DNA of 64,000 nt from Flavobacteriaceae bacterium (GCA_013373385.1 JABXHX010000030.1:1-64000); one strand, 5' to 3'; numbered from the stretch's first letter, positions 35,237-44,486 are shown. Made by a program: numbers and translations. The notes: generated by a model from the sequence alone, not told the origin.

Positions 35237-36613
35237 ATGGATATCAAACAAATTGTAAAAACTCAGAAAGAATACTTTGCAGATCAGCACACAAAAGATT
35301 TTTCTAAAAGAAAAAAACTCCTTAAAAACTTACTCTCAGAACTCTTAAAAAGAGAAAAAGAAATTGTAGATGCGCTGTATGCTGATTTTAAAAAATCTGA
35401 ATACGAATCTGTAATGACAGAAACTTCTATTGTAATTTCTGAACTTAAAAGAACCATTAAAAAGTTAAAGGTTTGGGCTAAACCTCAAGCAGTAATGCCA
35501 GTAGTTTTAAATTTTCCGTCAACAAGCAAAATTTATAAGGAACCCTATGGTAATGTATTAGTAATTTCTCCATGGAACTACCCTTACCAATTGGCTTTAG
35601 TGCCTTTAATTGGGGCCATTGCAGCTGGGAACACAGTTGTTTTAAAACCATCAGAATTAACTCCAAACACCAGTAAAATTACTAAGGAAATTTTAGAATC
35701 TGTATTTAATAAAGAATTGGTTACGGTTGTAGAAGGCGGAGTAGAAACAGCAACGAAATTATTAGCTCAACGTTGGGATTATATTTTCTTTACAGGGAGC
35801 GTTAATGTTGGTAAAATTGTTGCAACAGCAGCAGCCAAATATTTAACACCAGTTACTTTAGAACTTGGTGGTAAAAGTCCTTGTATTGTAGATGATACTG
35901 CAAATATAAAACTAGCAGCCAGAAGAATAGTTTGGGGTAAATTTATTAATGGAGGTCAAACTTGTATTGCTCCAGATTATTTATTGATTCACACATCAGT
36001 AAAGGATAGATTTGTTAACTGTTTTAAAGCTGAAATCACGAAAGCATACGGAGAAAATCCAGAAAAATCGACAGACTTTCCAAGAATTATCAATCAACGT
36101 AATTTTGAACGTCTTTCGTTAATGTTAGAAAATGAAAACTTTTTAGTTGGTGGTAACACAAACAAAGAGGACAATTATATTTCGCCAACCTTAATTGACG
36201 AACCAAGTTTAGATAGTGAAGTAATGAAAGGTGAGATTTTTGGCCCTATTTTTCCAGTGATTTCTTATGAAACTGAAAATGATTTACACAAAATAATGAG
36301 TAAATATGATAAGCCTTTGGCTTTGTATGTATTTACAGGTAAAAATAGTTTTGCAAAAAAAATCATTTCAATCTATTCTTTTGGTGGTGGAACTATCAAT
36401 GATACTACGGTGCATTTTGCAAATCATCATATGCCTTTTGGTGGTGTTGGAGAAAGTGGTATTGGTAGTTATCATGGAAAACAAACATTTGATATTTTTT
36501 GTCATAAAAAAGGAATTACCAAAAGATATAATTGGCTAGATATTCCCGTAAGATACGCACCATACAAAGGCAAATTAAAAACACTAAAGACCTTTATGAG
36601 GTTATTTTCTTAA
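35237..36613 (+). CDS. Aldehyde dehydrogenase family protein
   Basis: At 458 aa, this is a class-3-like (ALDH3-type, fatty aldehyde) dehydrogenase. It contains ISPWNYPYQLALVPLIGAIAAGNTVVLKPSE, the NAD-binding FFTGSVNVGK, the general base Glu in LELGGKSPC, the catalytic Cys in GGQTCIAPDY (near residue 240) and the FGGGTINDTTVHFANHHMPFGGVGESGIGSYHG segment typical of ALDH3. The C-terminal tail is hydrophobic/basic. It oxidises aldehydes to acids with NAD(P)+, and lies right behind the AlkB-like gene, suggesting sequential reactions. Confidence 0.93.
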   Translation: MDIKQIVKTQKEYFADQHTKDFSKRKKLLKNLLSELLKREKEIVDALYADFKKSEYESVMTETSIVISELKRTIKKLKVWAKPQAVMPVVLNFPSTSKIYKEPYGNVLVISPWNYPYQLALVPLIGAIAAGNTVVLKPSELTPNTSKITKEILESVFNKELVTVVEGGVETATKLLAQRWDYIFFTGSVNVGKIVATAAAKYLTPVTLELGGKSPCIVDDTANIKLAARRIVWGKFINGGQTCIAPDYLLIHTSVKDRFVNCFKAEITKAYGENPEKSTDFPRIINQRNFERLSLMLENENFLVGGNTNKEDNYISPTLIDEPSLDSEVMKGEIFGPIFPVISYETENDLHKIMSKYDKPLALYVFTGKNSFAKKIISIYSFGGGTINDTTVHFANHHMPFGGVGESGIGSYHGKQTFDIFCHKKGITKRYNWLDIPVRYAPYKGKLKTLKTFMRLFS

Positions 36614-36615
36614 AT

Positions 36616-37353
36616 ATGAGTACAGAAAAAACAGTTTCAGAAGCAATACATTATAGACGTTCTGTAAGAATATATGACCCTGAAAAACCAATAGAAACTT
36701 CTTTGGTTAAAAAGTGTATAGAACAAGCAAGTTTAGCTCCTAATAGTAGCAATATGCAATTGTGGGAGTTTTACCATATTACCACAAAAGATATTATCGA
36801 TAAAATAGCTCCGCTGTGTTTCAATCAAAATGCAGCAAAAACTGCTCAACAATTGGTAGTTTTTGTGGTTCGAAAAGATTTATGGAAAAAAAGAGCAAAG
36901 TCAAATCTTGCTTATTTAGATTCAGCTTTTGGTACTAACACTCCAAAATCTGAACAAACCGGACGAGAAAAAATGGCTCGCAACTACTATGGAAAAGTAA
37001 TTCCGTTTGCATATGGTGATTTTTTGGGTATTCTCGGTTGGATCAAATATCTAATTGTAGTGATTACTGGATTCTTTAGACCTATTTATAGAGAAGTTAG
37101 AGAAAAAGATATGCGTATTGTAGCTCACAAATCAGCAGGTTTAGCAGCTCAAAATTTTATGCTAAGTATGGCTGCTATTGGCTATGATACTTGCCCTATG
37201 GAAGGTTCTGACACCTGGAAAGTAAAACGTGTTTTAGGCCTACCATATGGTGCAGAAATAAACATGATTGTTTCTTGCGGAATACGATCTGAAAAAGGTG
37301 TTTATGGAGAACGTTTTAGAATACCGTTTGAAGAAGTGTATAAAGAGGTTTAG
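36616..37353 (+). CDS. Nitroreductase family protein
   Basis: The ORF track begins within the ALDH gene; I choose the ATG at 36616 (MSTEKTVSEAIHYRRSVR), two bases after the ALDH stop, giving 245 aa. The flavin-binding motif RRSVRIYDPEKPIE is at the N-terminus, and the C-terminal half has AQNFMLSMAAIGYDTCPMEG and the loop after GLPYGAEINMIVSCGIR. These FMN enzymes reduce nitro groups, quinones or other acceptors with NAD(P)H. The physiological substrate is unknown. The hydrophobic stretch FLGILGWIKYLIVVITGFFRP in the middle is unusual and may be a membrane-associated helix. Confidence 0.88.
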   Translation: MSTEKTVSEAIHYRRSVRIYDPEKPIETSLVKKCIEQASLAPNSSNMQLWEFYHITTKDIIDKIAPLCFNQNAAKTAQQLVVFVVRKDLWKKRAKSNLAYLDSAFGTNTPKSEQTGREKMARNYYGKVIPFAYGDFLGILGWIKYLIVVITGFFRPIYREVREKDMRIVAHKSAGLAAQNFMLSMAAIGYDTCPMEGSDTWKVKRVLGLPYGAEINMIVSCGIRSEKGVYGERFRIPFEEVYKEV

Positions 37354-37355
37354 TT

Positions 37356-37580
37356 ATGAGTTTTAACCAAAATAAATTTCACATTATAAATGAATTAAAA
37401 CAAGCTTCAGATTTCAAAAAGGATTTAGCATTACAAAGAGTTGTTAAAGTAATTGAAAAAACTAACAATTCTAAAGAATTAAAAAAAGAAAGAAGTTTAA
37501 TAAATAGAATTAGTATTGACGGAGTTTTAGAATGGAAAAATATTAATAAAATCCTTCAATTTATTGAAAACAACATCTAA
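37356..37580 (+). CDS. Small protein of unknown function
   Basis: The 74-aa, highly charged and predicted helical protein (MSFNQNKFHIINELKQASDF) begins two bases after the nitroreductase stop, so it is probably the last gene of the operon. No domain, signal or TM is seen. The arrangement and codon use resemble its neighbours, so it is likely a real gene. A nine-base gap separates it from the convergent penicillin acylase gene and no terminator is seen between them. Confidence 0.6.
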   Translation: MSFNQNKFHIINELKQASDFKKDLALQRVVKVIEKTNNSKELKKERSLINRISIDGVLEWKNINKILQFIENNI

Positions 37581-37589
37581 GTATTCTAT

Positions 37590-39971
37590 TTACTTCTTCA
37601 CCTTAAACACCAACTTATTTTTAGACGCTTCAATTTCTTTTTGATTTAACTTCATTTTCACAAACTCACCATCAACATATTTTTGTGCTTGGTCATCGTA
37701 ATGCGGACTAAATACATTTCCAGATTGTCCGGTAGGTAAAATCCCTAGACTATTTTCTATATCAGAGAAATCAATAACTCTTCTTGTTGATGGTCCAGCA
37801 GTAATTTTATAAACTCCAGTACTATCTAAATTAAAAATCTGATTATTGATTACTTCGTTTCCTCCTATTGTTTTAAAAGGGCCAACATTAAAATATTTAC
37901 GTAACGTTGGGTTTCTTCCAAAAGCATGATTGTACTCAACTGAAATCACTCTGTCCCAAGTCCAACCTTCAACATTTTCACCTAATTGATTCCCTAAAAA
38001 AGCAATTGCATTTTTAAAAGATGTAGTTATAATGTCTTGTCTTGTTTCTTTTTTATCTGTTGTTTTTACATTATCCCACCAAACTGACTCTTCTCTTACA
38101 ACCTGTTCTGCTAAAGCTTTATCTTGATATGGTGTATTAATAAACTGCTTAAAACTCGCTCCCATTTCATCTTTATAAGTTGCTACCAACACTTCATAAA
38201 TAAATCGATTATAAATGGTTGGCGCTACTTCTTTTTTACCATAATAACCATTCCACTTTTCTATAATATCTAAGCTCATTCTTTCACTGGCAGTTAATAT
38301 AGATTTATCAATTCCAGTAGATAAATTTTTAATAATAGTTGATGTACTGGCAGAAGTAACATCGTAAATCATTTTAGCAACATCTTCTTTTGCAAAATCA
38401 TTTTTAGCTTCGAGTAAACTTACAATTCTTTTAGCTCTATCTTCTGGCAAATAATACCCTGGATACAAGCCTCCCTTAATAGAATCTGGTTGATTATTTG
38501 CAGAGTACACATAATTTATACTTGGATTAATGGCCTGTGGATTCTCATCAAAATCAAAATATTCTAAAATTTCATCTTTACCAGATGTTCCGTCTAAGAC
38601 CAATTTGGTATTAACCCCTTCTCTATATTTATACAACTGTCCAGAAGCAAACCAAGCTATATTGTTTTTAGCATCTCCATACATAATATTTAATCCTGGC
38701 GCATGCAATTTACTTGCCGCATCTCTAAATTCAACTAATGATTTTGAATGCGACATCTGATAAGAAAGCTCAAGTAATTCGTTATTTAATTTTGTATAAA
38801 TCCATTGCATTGCCATAGGCTTTTCATCTTTTAAATGCTGAATAATAGTATTCATGATTGGGCCATGCTTCGTTACTTTTATTTGATATACAGAATCTTT
38901 TTCATCTTTAATTTTAATTCTCTTTTCTATAATCTCATATTTTTCAAATCCATTTACTGTTTCATATTCATTTGGATTGTTAGGGTTTTCTTTTTCAAAA
39001 TAAAACTCAATATCATCATTTTCAAACATCGTCATTCCATAAGCAAATTCTCTATTATGTCCTAGCAATGGAAACGGAGATAATGCCAAACTATATCCAT
39101 ACAATTCGTAATCTGGAGTTTTTACATGAGATTGATACCACACAGAAGGCTGTGCAAAACCTATATGTGGGTCATTTGCAAAAATAACTCTTCCTTTTTT
39201 TGTTTTTTCTGGCCCTAACACCCAAGAATTACTTCCAATAAATGGAGAAATAGGTAAATCTTTATATAAAGTGTTTATTGCTGATGCAACTTTTGCTGTT
39301 AAAATTGGATTCTTTTCATTTTTAATCAATTCTGTATTGGGAATATTAGACAAACTAATTTCATTAAAATAAGCAGCTCCAAGTTTTTCTTTTACTTCAG
39401 TTAACATTGGGTCTGTTTTATGAGCCGCAGCAAAACTAAAAGCCATATACCCATACACATTGTAAATATCTTTTAAGGTGTATTTTTCTTTCTCTACTCC
39501 AACTAACAGAAACTCAACTGGTGTTGGTCCATTTTCCATAAACTGATTGATTCCATCTAAATAAGCAATTGCTAATTTATATGCTTGCGAGTTTTTATCT
39601 AAATTCTTTATTGTTTTTGCAGAGGCTTCTTCAATTCCTAAACCTGAGAAAAACACATCCGTTTTTATAGCATCTTTTCCAAAAATCTCTGACAATCTTC
39701 CAGCAGCTAATCTTCTAATTAATTCCATTTGCCACAATCTATCCTGGGCATGTACATAACCTAAAGCGGTAAAGGCATCATGCTGATTTTGTGCATTAAT
39801 ATGTGGTACGCCAACCTCATCATAATATACGGTTACCTCTTCTGAAATATTTGCTAAGTCTAATTCACCATTATATGTTGGATGCAATGATCTACTATAC
39901 AGCCATATACCAACAACTATCAATATCACCAACACAACAATAACTTTTAGAATTTTCTTAACAAGTTTCAT
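37590..39971 (-). CDS. Penicillin acylase family protein (Ntn hydrolase)
   Basis: The ATG at 39971 (MKLVKKILKVIVVLVILIVVG) is preferred over the longer ORF start, giving 793 aa with an N-terminal TM or signal anchor. An alpha-chain (HINAQNQHDAFTALGYVHAQDRLWQME) is followed by the nucleophile region FIGSNSWVLGPEKTKKG, where Ser near residue 246 would become the N-terminal residue of the beta-chain after autocatalytic cleavage. Asn and other Ntn residues lie later (e.g. AFGRNPTLRK). The family hydrolyses amides, including quorum-signal N-acyl-homoserine lactones or beta-lactams; substrate unknown. It is a single gene, probably periplasmic. Confidence 0.88.
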   Translation of the reverse strand: MKLVKKILKVIVVLVILIVVGIWLYSRSLHPTYNGELDLANISEEVTVYYDEVGVPHINAQNQHDAFTALGYVHAQDRLWQMELIRRLAAGRLSEIFGKDAIKTDVFFSGLGIEEASAKTIKNLDKNSQAYKLAIAYLDGINQFMENGPTPVEFLLVGVEKEKYTLKDIYNVYGYMAFSFAAAHKTDPMLTEVKEKLGAAYFNEISLSNIPNTELIKNEKNPILTAKVASAINTLYKDLPISPFIGSNSWVLGPEKTKKGRVIFANDPHIGFAQPSVWYQSHVKTPDYELYGYSLALSPFPLLGHNREFAYGMTMFENDDIEFYFEKENPNNPNEYETVNGFEKYEIIEKRIKIKDEKDSVYQIKVTKHGPIMNTIIQHLKDEKPMAMQWIYTKLNNELLELSYQMSHSKSLVEFRDAASKLHAPGLNIMYGDAKNNIAWFASGQLYKYREGVNTKLVLDGTSGKDEILEYFDFDENPQAINPSINYVYSANNQPDSIKGGLYPGYYLPEDRAKRIVSLLEAKNDFAKEDVAKMIYDVTSASTSTIIKNLSTGIDKSILTASERMSLDIIEKWNGYYGKKEVAPTIYNRFIYEVLVATYKDEMGASFKQFINTPYQDKALAEQVVREESVWWDNVKTTDKKETRQDIITTSFKNAIAFLGNQLGENVEGWTWDRVISVEYNHAFGRNPTLRKYFNVGPFKTIGGNEVINNQIFNLDSTGVYKITAGPSTRRVIDFSDIENSLGILPTGQSGNVFSPHYDDQAQKYVDGEFVKMKLNQKEIEASKNKLVFKVKK

Positions 39972-40040
39972 GAATATACTTTTGAATTTTCTCAAAGATA
40001 ACAGAAAAAGCATACAATAATGAAACTAATTATACCCAGA

Positions 40041-40056
40041 TAAATTTGTACTTTTG
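40041..40056 (+). promoter_or_regulatory. Candidate -7 elements of the DegT aminotransferase gene
   Basis: Two adjacent matches to TAnnTTTG, TAAATTTG (40041) and TACTTTTG (40049), lie 19-27 bases before the ATG at 40076. No -33 TTG at proper spacing is seen. Confidence 0.4.
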
Positions 40057-40075
40057 TCAGACAAAAATTCACACC

Positions 40076-41203
40076 ATGAAAAAAATTCAAATGGTTGACT
40101 TACCAGGTCAATACAAACACATTAAAGAAACTGTAGATGCATCTATTCAAGAAGTATTAAATTCTGCTGCGTACATTAACGGTCCTTTTGTTAAAGAGTT
40201 TCAAGCTGACTTAGAAAAATACTTAGACGTAAAACACGTAATTCCATGTGCAAACGGTACGGATGCATTGCAAATAGCAATGATGGGATTAGGTTTAGAA
40301 CAAGGTGATGAAGTGATAACTGCAGATTTTACTTTTGCTGCAACTGTTGAAGTAATTGGTTTATTAAAACTAACTCCTGTTTTAGTAGATGTTGAGCCAG
40401 ATACTTTTAATATGGACATTGAAGCTCTAAAAAAAGCAATCACTCCAAAAACTAAAGCAATAGTTCCTGTACATTTGTTTGGGCAATGTGCAAATATGGA
40501 AGCTGTTTTAGAGGTAGCAAAAGAACATAATTTATTTGTAATTGAAGATAATGCTCAAGCTATTGGAGCTGATTATACGTTTTCTGATGGCACTACCAAA
40601 AAATCTGGTACTATGGGGAATGTAGGAACTACTTCTTTTTTCCCTTCTAAAAACTTAGGATGCTATGGTGATGGTGGAGCTATTTTTACCAATGATGATG
40701 AATTAGCACACATTATTAGAGGAATGGTAAACCACGGTATGTACAAACGTTATTATCATGATGTAATTGGAGTGAATTCTAGATTAGACTCTATTCAAGC
40801 AGCTGTATTAAAAACAAAATTACCTTTATTAGATAGTTATTGTGATGCTCGTAGAAAAGCAGCAGAATATTACAACAATGCATTTGCATCTAATCCAAAT
40901 ATTATTACACCTATAACAAGTGATTTTTCTACACATGTTTTTCATCAGTATACTTTAAAGATTACAAATGGAAAACGTAATGATTTACATCAACATTTAT
41001 TAGACAATAATATCCCGAATGCAATTTATTATCCAGTTCCATTACATGCGCAAAAAGCCTATCAAGATGAGCGTTATAATGAAGATGATTTTACAGTAAC
41101 TAACGAGTTAATTGAAACTGTAATTTCATTACCTATGCATACCGAATTAGATGAAGAGCAGTTAGCATTTATCACTAAAACTGTGAATGATTTTGTAGGA
41201 TAA
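40076..41203 (+). CDS. DegT/DnrJ/EryC1/StrS family aminotransferase
   Basis: The ATG at 40076 (MKKIQMVDLPGQY) is preferred to the ORF-track start and gives 375 aa. The protein has the N-terminal PLP fold, the PLP-anchoring segment FFPSKNLGCYGDGGAIFT with the Schiff-base Lys near residue 190, GTDALQIAMMGL, VDVEPDTFNM and a C-terminal HVFHQYTLKI. These enzymes aminate UDP-linked keto-sugars or related substrates. The substrate is unknown because no nucleotide-sugar genes are adjacent. It is transcribed alone and ends in a strong terminator. Confidence 0.9.
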   Translation: MKKIQMVDLPGQYKHIKETVDASIQEVLNSAAYINGPFVKEFQADLEKYLDVKHVIPCANGTDALQIAMMGLGLEQGDEVITADFTFAATVEVIGLLKLTPVLVDVEPDTFNMDIEALKKAITPKTKAIVPVHLFGQCANMEAVLEVAKEHNLFVIEDNAQAIGADYTFSDGTTKKSGTMGNVGTTSFFPSKNLGCYGDGGAIFTNDDELAHIIRGMVNHGMYKRYYHDVIGVNSRLDSIQAAVLKTKLPLLDSYCDARRKAAEYYNNAFASNPNIITPITSDFSTHVFHQYTLKITNGKRNDLHQHLLDNNIPNAIYYPVPLHAQKAYQDERYNEDDFTVTNELIETVISLPMHTELDEEQLAFITKTVNDFVG

Positions 41204-41223
41204 AATTCTTCCACATAATTTAT

Positions 41224-41250
41224 AAGCCGTTCAGTTGAACGGCTTTTTTT
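41224..41250 (+). terminator. Intrinsic terminator after the DegT gene
   Basis: The 10-bp stem AAGCCGTTCA/TGAACGGCTT with a tiny loop is followed by a run of T. It starts about 20 bases after the stop codon. Confidence 0.85.
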
Positions 41251-41263
41251 ATAAATCAATTCT

Positions 41264-41292
41264 TGGTTTAATTATTATAAATGATATATTCG
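41264..41292 (+). promoter_or_regulatory. Candidate promoter of the small lipoprotein gene
   Basis: TTG (41264), an 18-base spacer and TATATTCG (41285-41292, one mismatch to TAnnTTTG) precede the ATG at 41322 by 30 bases. Confidence 0.4.
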
Positions 41293-41321
41293 CGAATTAA
41301 TTCATAAAAAACCTTATAACT

Positions 41322-41555
41322 ATGAAAAAATTAAACAAACAAATTGCTGTCATCCTTGCAACAATTATGTTAACAATGTCTAGTTGTGCCACTGTTTTTG
41401 GAGGAAAAGTTACCGCTTATCAAAAAACAAAACCTTTACCAGGGCAACAACAGAGAGAAGTAAGAGTTGTTGCATTAATTGCAGATATTATCTTGTTTTG
41501 GCCTGGGTTAATTGTCGATTTTGCAACTGGCGCAATATACAAGCCTAAAAAATAG
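41322..41555 (+). CDS. Small lipoprotein of unknown function
   Basis: The 77-aa protein has a lipoprotein signal with lipobox LTMSSC (lipidated Cys near residue 22). The mature part has a hydrophobic segment (VVALIADIILFWPGLIVDFATGAIYKP) that resembles the end of small YceK-like/flavobacterial lipoproteins. No known function. It is a single gene between two strong terminators, probably an envelope component. Confidence 0.65.
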   Translation: MKKLNKQIAVILATIMLTMSSCATVFGGKVTAYQKTKPLPGQQQREVRVVALIADIILFWPGLIVDFATGAIYKPKK

Positions 41556-41561
41556 AATTAT

Positions 41562-41593
41562 AAAAAAGCCGCTCAATTGAGCGGCTTTTTTCT
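41562..41593. terminator. Bidirectional terminator between the lipoprotein gene and fabD
   Basis: A 30-base perfect palindrome, AAAAAAGCCGCTCAA and its complement, ends in T on both strands and lies between convergent genes. Confidence 0.9.
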
Positions 41594-41608
41594 TAGTTAA
41601 AAACATTA

Positions 41609-42496
41609 CTATGCTTCAAAACTAGCTCCGCTTGCCGAAACGCTTCTGTCAATTTTACGCATCAATCCTTGTAATACTTTACCAGGACCAACTTCTACAA
41701 ATTCTGTTCCTCCATCAGCAATCATAGATTGCACACACTGTGTCCATTTTACTGGCGCTGTTAATTGCGCAATTAAATTTTCTTTAATTTCTTCTGGATT
41801 TGTAACCGCTTTCGCAGGTACATTTTGATATACTGGACAAGTAGGCTCGTTAAAGGTAGTTGCTTCAATTGCTGCTGCTAATTCTTCTCTAGCTGGCTCC
41901 ATCATTGGAGAATGGAAAGCTCCACCAACAGGTAATAACAAGGCTCTTCTTGCTCCTTTTTCTGTTAAAACTTCACAAGCTTTTTCAACAGCAGGAACTT
42001 CTCCTGAAATTACTAATTGCCCTGGACAATTATAATTAGCTGCTACCACTACTCCGTCAATAGATTCACAAACTTCTTCTACTACATTATCTTCCAACCC
42101 TAAAACTGCCGCCATTGTAGATGGTACTATTTCACATGCTTTTTGCATCGCCAATGCTCTTTTAGAAACTAATTTTAATCCATCTTCAAAAGACAATACA
42201 CCATTAGCAACTAAAGCAGATAATTCACCCAAAGAATGACCTGCAACCATTTCTGGCTGAAAAGAATCACCTAACACTTTTGCTAAAATTACTGAATGTA
42301 AAAAGATAGCTGGCTGCGTAACTTTAGTTTGTTTTAATTCTTCTGCTGTTCCTTCAAACATCACATCAGTGATACTAAACCCTAATATTTCATTCGCTTT
42401 TTCAAATAAGTCTTGAGCAACAGGAGAATTCTCGTACAAATCCAATCCCATTCCTGTAAACTGCGCCCCTTGACCAGGAAAAATATATGCTTTCAT
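41609..42496 (-). CDS. fabD: Malonyl-CoA-ACP transacylase
   Basis: The ATG at 42496 (MKAYIFPGQGAQFTGMG) is right; the ORF-track start is too long. At 295 aa this transfers malonyl from CoA to acyl carrier protein in fatty acid synthesis. The catalytic GHSLGE (Ser near residue 90), VVAANYNCPGQLVISG and the His region GAFHSPMM are present, as is FVEVGPGKVLQGLM. It stands alone; no other fab genes adjoin. A promoter with TTG and TATGTTTG precedes it. Confidence 0.95.
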   Translation of the reverse strand: MKAYIFPGQGAQFTGMGLDLYENSPVAQDLFEKANEILGFSITDVMFEGTAEELKQTKVTQPAIFLHSVILAKVLGDSFQPEMVAGHSLGELSALVANGVLSFEDGLKLVSKRALAMQKACEIVPSTMAAVLGLEDNVVEEVCESIDGVVVAANYNCPGQLVISGEVPAVEKACEVLTEKGARRALLLPVGGAFHSPMMEPAREELAAAIEATTFNEPTCPVYQNVPAKAVTNPEEIKENLIAQLTAPVKWTQCVQSMIADGGTEFVEVGPGKVLQGLMRKIDRSVSASGASFEA

Positions 42497-42527
42497 TTTG
42501 ATTAATTTTCTTAATTGTTTGTAGGTG

Positions 42528-42554
42528 CAAACATACAAATTTTTAAAATCACAA
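42528..42554 (-). promoter_or_regulatory. Promoter of fabD
   Basis: TTG (minus, 42554-42552), a 16-base spacer and TATGTTTG (42535-42528) lie about 32 bases before the fabD ATG. Confidence 0.5.
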
Positions 42555-42574
42555 GAAATCACTAACTTCGTTAT

Positions 42575-43261
42575 ATGACAGTCAACCAAAAATCATCTGC
42601 TCAGTTAATCTACTTAATCTTAGCTGCACTATTTATTGCCTCATTAGTTACCTCTAACTTAATCTTTCAAAAGTTTTTTTATTGGGAACCTTTTGGAATT
42701 TATCGCTTTGAAATTTCTGTTGGTATTTTACCTTATCCAATTACGTTTTTAATTACTGATATTTTATCTGAGATTTACGGAAAGGAAAAGGCAAATCAGG
42801 TAGTGGTTGCGGGTATTTTTGCTTCTTTTTTTTCTATGTTAATTATTTTGGTTGCTGATTATGCTCCTGCAATTGATAACTCGCCAATAGACAATCAGGT
42901 TTTTTCTAGAGTTTTTGGACTATCACCTTTGGCCGTATTAGCTTCAATGTTGGCTTACTTAGCAGCACAATTTATTGACATCCGTATTTTTCATTTTTGG
43001 AAAAGAAAAACAAATGGAAAACATTTATGGTTACGAAATAACTTCTCAACCTTTTCTTCTCAGTTTATAGACACTTTCACTGTATTGTTTTTATTGTGTT
43101 CTTTTGAAGTATTACCATGGAGTATTTTTGGAGGATTGTTATTAAGCGGATTTTTATTTAAGGTAATTATTGCAGCTCTAGATACTCCAATTTTATACTT
43201 ACTAGTTTACGTATTTAGGAAAAAATTCGACTTGAAAGTTGGTGAAGAAATTAGGGATTAA
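42575..43261 (+). CDS. Queuosine precursor transporter-like (YhhQ/VUT family) protein
   Basis: At 228 aa with about six TM helices, this has family segments: FYWEPFGIYRFEISVGILPYPITFLITDILSEIYGKEKANQVV near the N-terminus, and LWLRNNFSTFSSQFIDTFTVLFLLCSF and GGLLLSGFLFKVIIAALDTPILY. YhhQ imports preQ0/preQ1 or queuine for queuosine biosynthesis. It is divergent from fabD with a short gap; a TAACTTCG -7-like element only five bases from the ATG hints at a leaderless transcript. Confidence 0.88.
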   Translation: MTVNQKSSAQLIYLILAALFIASLVTSNLIFQKFFYWEPFGIYRFEISVGILPYPITFLITDILSEIYGKEKANQVVVAGIFASFFSMLIILVADYAPAIDNSPIDNQVFSRVFGLSPLAVLASMLAYLAAQFIDIRIFHFWKRKTNGKHLWLRNNFSTFSSQFIDTFTVLFLLCSFEVLPWSIFGGLLLSGFLFKVIIAALDTPILYLLVYVFRKKFDLKVGEEIRD

Positions 43262-43330
43262 TTTTTTAACAAATTCTTTGTAAACAATCAATAACTAACA
43301 CGTCTAAACTTTCATTAAAAAACAATTTAG

Positions 43331-44041
43331 ATGAAAACAATATTTTCTTTAAGCTTCTTATTTTTATTTATTACAGCTATTAATGCACAAACTGAAAACT
43401 ATCATTCATTATTGCAAAAACATGTTGATAAAAAAGGAAATGTAAACTACAAAAGTTTTAAAACAGATGAATCTAAACTAGGTGAATATATTACTTATTT
43501 ACAAAAAACCTCACCTCAAAAAGATTGGTCAGATAATAAAACAAAAGCTTTTTGGATTAATGCTTACAATGCCTATACATTGAAACTCATTTTAGACAAT
43601 TTTCCTATAAAAAGCATTACAAAAATTAAGAAAAGAGGAAAAGATGCGTGGAGTATTCCTTTTGCAAATGTTGGTGGTAAAAATTATACCTTAAATCAAA
43701 TTGAGCATGAAATCTTACGTAAAGATTTTGATGACCCAAGAATACATGTTGGCGTAAACTGTGCTTCGGGATCATGTCCGTTATTATCAAATATTGCATT
43801 TACAGAAAAAAATATAGATTCTGAATTAGAAAGATTAATGAAACTATTTATTAATGACCCTAACAGGAATAGAATTACCGCTAAAAAAGTATACTTATCT
43901 AGAATCTTTGAGTGGTATAAAGGAGATTTTATTAAAAATGGTTCTTTAATAGATTATTTAAACAAATATTCTACTACAAAAATCAATAAAAAAGCCAAGG
44001 TAAGATATCTTGAGTATGATTGGAATTTAAATGGTAAATAG
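43331..44041 (+). CDS. DUF547 family exported protein
   Basis: At 236 aa it has a signal peptide (MKTIFSLSFLFLFITAINAQ) and the DUF547 signature segments KAFWINAYNAYTLKLILDNFP, IEHEILRKDFDDPRIHVGVNCASGSCPLL. DUF547 has a papain-like Cys-His arrangement but no established biochemical activity. It precedes the arsenosugar genes by 32 bases and may belong to the same transcription unit. Whether it acts in the pathway is unknown. Confidence 0.8.
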   Translation: MKTIFSLSFLFLFITAINAQTENYHSLLQKHVDKKGNVNYKSFKTDESKLGEYITYLQKTSPQKDWSDNKTKAFWINAYNAYTLKLILDNFPIKSITKIKKRGKDAWSIPFANVGGKNYTLNQIEHEILRKDFDDPRIHVGVNCASGSCPLLSNIAFTEKNIDSELERLMKLFINDPNRNRITAKKVYLSRIFEWYKGDFIKNGSLIDYLNKYSTTKINKKAKVRYLEYDWNLNGK

Positions 44042-44073
44042 TATCTTTATTTTTTAAGATTAATAGAACGCAA

Positions 44074-44409
44074 ATGTCAAAAACATATTACGATCCGGCT
44101 GATTTAAGAAAGTTTGGAAAGATTACAGAATGGAGTGAAGAACTTGGTAACAAGTTCTTTGATTATTACGGAAAAGTATTTGAAGAAGGTGCTTTATCTG
44201 CCAGAGAGAAATCATTAATTGCATTAGCTGTTGCGCATACAGAACAATGCCCATATTGTATTGACGCTTATACAAAGGATGGTTTACAACGCGGAATTAC
44301 CAAAGAAGAAATGATGGAAGCAGTACATGTTGGTGCAGCAATTAAAAGCGGTGCCACATTGGTACACGGTGTACAAATGATGAATAAAGTCAATAAATTA
44401 GAAATGTAA
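44074..44409 (+). CDS. Arsenosugar-cluster AhpD/carboxymuconolactone-decarboxylase-like protein
   Basis: At 111 aa, this is an AhpD-like fold with the conserved CxxC motif EQCPYCIDAYTKDGL. It fits the peroxidase-like protein associated with arsenosugar biosynthesis (a TIGRFAM-defined subgroup). It lies 77 bases upstream of the radical SAM arsS. AhpD-like proteins use the CxxC for thiol redox chemistry, so it may keep arsenic intermediates or thiols reduced (inference). No signal peptide, so cytoplasmic. Confidence 0.85.
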   Translation: MSKTYYDPADLRKFGKITEWSEELGNKFFDYYGKVFEEGALSAREKSLIALAVAHTEQCPYCIDAYTKDGLQRGITKEEMMEAVHVGAAIKSGATLVHGVQMMNKVNKLEM

Positions 44410-44486
44410 GTAGAGAACCAATTTTTTACAAAATTGTGTGAATCGATTATTCCAACGAAAGTTAGAATCTCATTTTAAATAAAAAT

